The notes beneath the pieces were generated by a model. It saw only the letters and a list, made by a program, of their open reading frames with translations, searched no databases and was not told where the DNA came from. Of a stretch of DNA of 64,000 nt, positions 62,881 to 64,000 are shown one piece after another (positions within the stretch are counted from its first letter, which is position 1; each line of letters starts with the position of its first letter). This DNA is from Pyronema omphalodes (lineage: Eukaryota > Ascomycota > Pezizomycetes > Pezizales > Pyronemataceae), in NCBI GenBank assembly GCA_024516155.1, contig JAJJXM010000014.1:1-64000 (forward strand), given 5' to 3'. The translations under genes and the position numbers were made by a program.

Positions 62881-63121
62881 GACCCCTCGGCACCTGCTCC
62901 TCAGCTGCCCAGACCACCAGGACGCCCGGACAACACTTCGACAGGATCTCAAACTCCACAGGAATTCCCTGATCAATTTGGACAACATCCTCTACACCCC
63001 CTCCGGCACAAAGGCTCTCTCTTCGTTTATCTCCGCGACAAAGGTCGCTACTTCGGTATGGGCTCATGCCAGGTTAAGTAGGACTCGCAGGCGAGACCAC
63101 CCCCGTTTCATTGACAGCTAA
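62881..63121 (+). pseudogene. E3 ORF2 C-terminal fragment
   Basis: It encodes the TPRHLLLSCPDHQDARTTL end of the zinc-like motif through the C-terminal HPRFIDS and the stop at 63119-63121. The frame is undamaged, but no catalytic domain remains. Confidence 0.9.
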
Positions 63122-63754
63122 TAAGCAGTACCGCCTGACTTCTCCGTGCGTTATAGATTCGTCGTTCTCTTTTGACATCATGTATTCCTTCTCATTTTCT
63201 TTGCTTTTCTGTTTCCTTTGTTATCGCGGGCGGAGTTGGATAGGAGAAGACAGTGGAAGGAGAAGGGACCAGGGTAGGAAGGGGGGACGGGATTGCGCGA
63301 CGAGAGTTTTTCCTTTGATTATTTCCTTTCTTTTGTTTTGTGTTTAAGGGCGGAAGGGGTATACGGGATTGCACGAGGAGACAGAGGCGCGATGGGAAGG
63401 GGCAGAGTGGCCCGGCGGAGGTTATCTTTTTCTTTTTGCTCGTGGAGGAAATAAAGGCGGGAAAAACGTCTAAAACATGGGAGGGGAAGGGTGGAGGAAA
63501 GAGAGGACACCCGGCGCGGTGGCCTCTGTGCGAACAGGGCACTGGAACAGCAGACGCGGTTGGACAACAAGACCAACGAAGTAATAGTGGGGACAGGACC
63601 ACAAAATCACAGCCTAAGGGAGGATCAGCGGAGGTAGAGACGGGACTTTGTTTTGTTTTTGCTTTTGACTTTCCATGTACTATAAACCTGTACCCTCGTC
63701 ATAACCAATAAGGTTGCATACGAGCAATGAATAAACAAACAAACAAACAAACAA
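62881..63754 (+). mobile_element. LINE fragment E3 (family E), 5' truncated
   Basis: It starts directly at the B6 AAAC tail with sequence equivalent to E1 23341, and includes the last 80 codons of ORF2, the 3' UTR, the hairpin and the AAAC tail to 63754. E4 begins at once. Confidence 0.9.
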
Positions 63755-64000
63755 ACACAGCTGAAGTGTTCGATGCAGAGGTGCGCGCAATTCAAGAATG
63801 CCTCTTAACGTGCTTGAAATACATCGCTCGCCTCAACCTCCACAACCGTCGACTGTACATCTTTAGCGACAACAAAGCTGCGCTCCAACGTGCCTCACAC
63901 CTCCGACGCGGCCCCGGCCAGGAAATAGCCTACACTATACATGAGACAGCCGAAGCCCTACTACAACACGACGTCACAGTCACCCTCCATTGGATCCCCG
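63755..64000 (+). mobile_element. LINE fragment E4 (family E), 5' truncated, continues past the window
   Basis: It starts at the E3 AAAC tail with sequence equivalent to E1 22746 and covers part of RNase H: AEVFDAEVRAIQECL, FSDNKAALQRAS, and into LHWIP at the window end. The reading frame is open through the visible 246 nt. It is closest to E2 (DNKAAL rather than DSKAAI). Confidence 0.9.

Overview
The window is almost entirely non-LTR retrotransposon (LINE) sequence, inserted into itself several levels deep on both strands. I see no host gene, tRNA, rRNA, LTR element or DNA transposon. Autonomous copies have a gag-like ORF1 with a CCHC zinc knuckle. Their ORF2 carries an endonuclease/exonuclease/phosphatase-fold endonuclease, a reverse transcriptase, an RNase H and a C-terminal Cys/His motif. 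The RT and RNase H wording (RPIALLNCLGK, LDVRGAFDNVS, GIPQGSPASPILFL, SYIDDVA, LRTGHGYFLDCL) is what I know from fungal Tad1-type elements, so a filamentous fungus is the likely host. I cannot name the species. The sequence is GC-rich and shows no obvious RIP-style decay.

Letters are my own labels. A, C, D and E are autonomous families. B and F are about 2 kb elements that carry one gag-like ORF and no RT.

Layout. 1-6459: A1 (-), split by B1 (-). 6496-24214: E1 (+), split by F1 (+), itself split by B2 (-), itself split by A2 (+). A2 is full length with one nonsense codon. 24215-37183: B3 (+), interrupted by a B4-C2-C3 string (+). 37184-40484: E2 (+), 5' truncated. 40485-43795: D1 (-). 43797-46936: D2 (+), decayed and split by B5 (-), whose ORF is intact. 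46937-62880: B6 (+), split by A3 (-), itself split by C4 (-). 62881-64000: E3 and E4 (+), 5'-truncated fragments.

Target-site duplications of 12-17 bp support eight of these insertions, and removing an insert restores the interrupted reading frame exactly (F1, B2, B3).

How the parts fit together. The B/F elements share 5' termini with the autonomous families and carry their 3' ends: C-type on B1, B2, B3 and B5, A-type on F1, E-type on B6. These 3' ends share a core and a terminal hairpin whose outer stem covaries between families, followed by (AAAC)n or (TAAA)n tails. The simplest reading is a gag-only parasite moved by the RTs of several families, with template switching changing its tail. 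Several elements are also joined head-to-tail exactly at AAAC tails, which points to end-to-end template jumping or to insertion into existing tails. The locus could be a centromeric, subtelomeric or other heterochromatic LINE cluster, but nothing here decides which.
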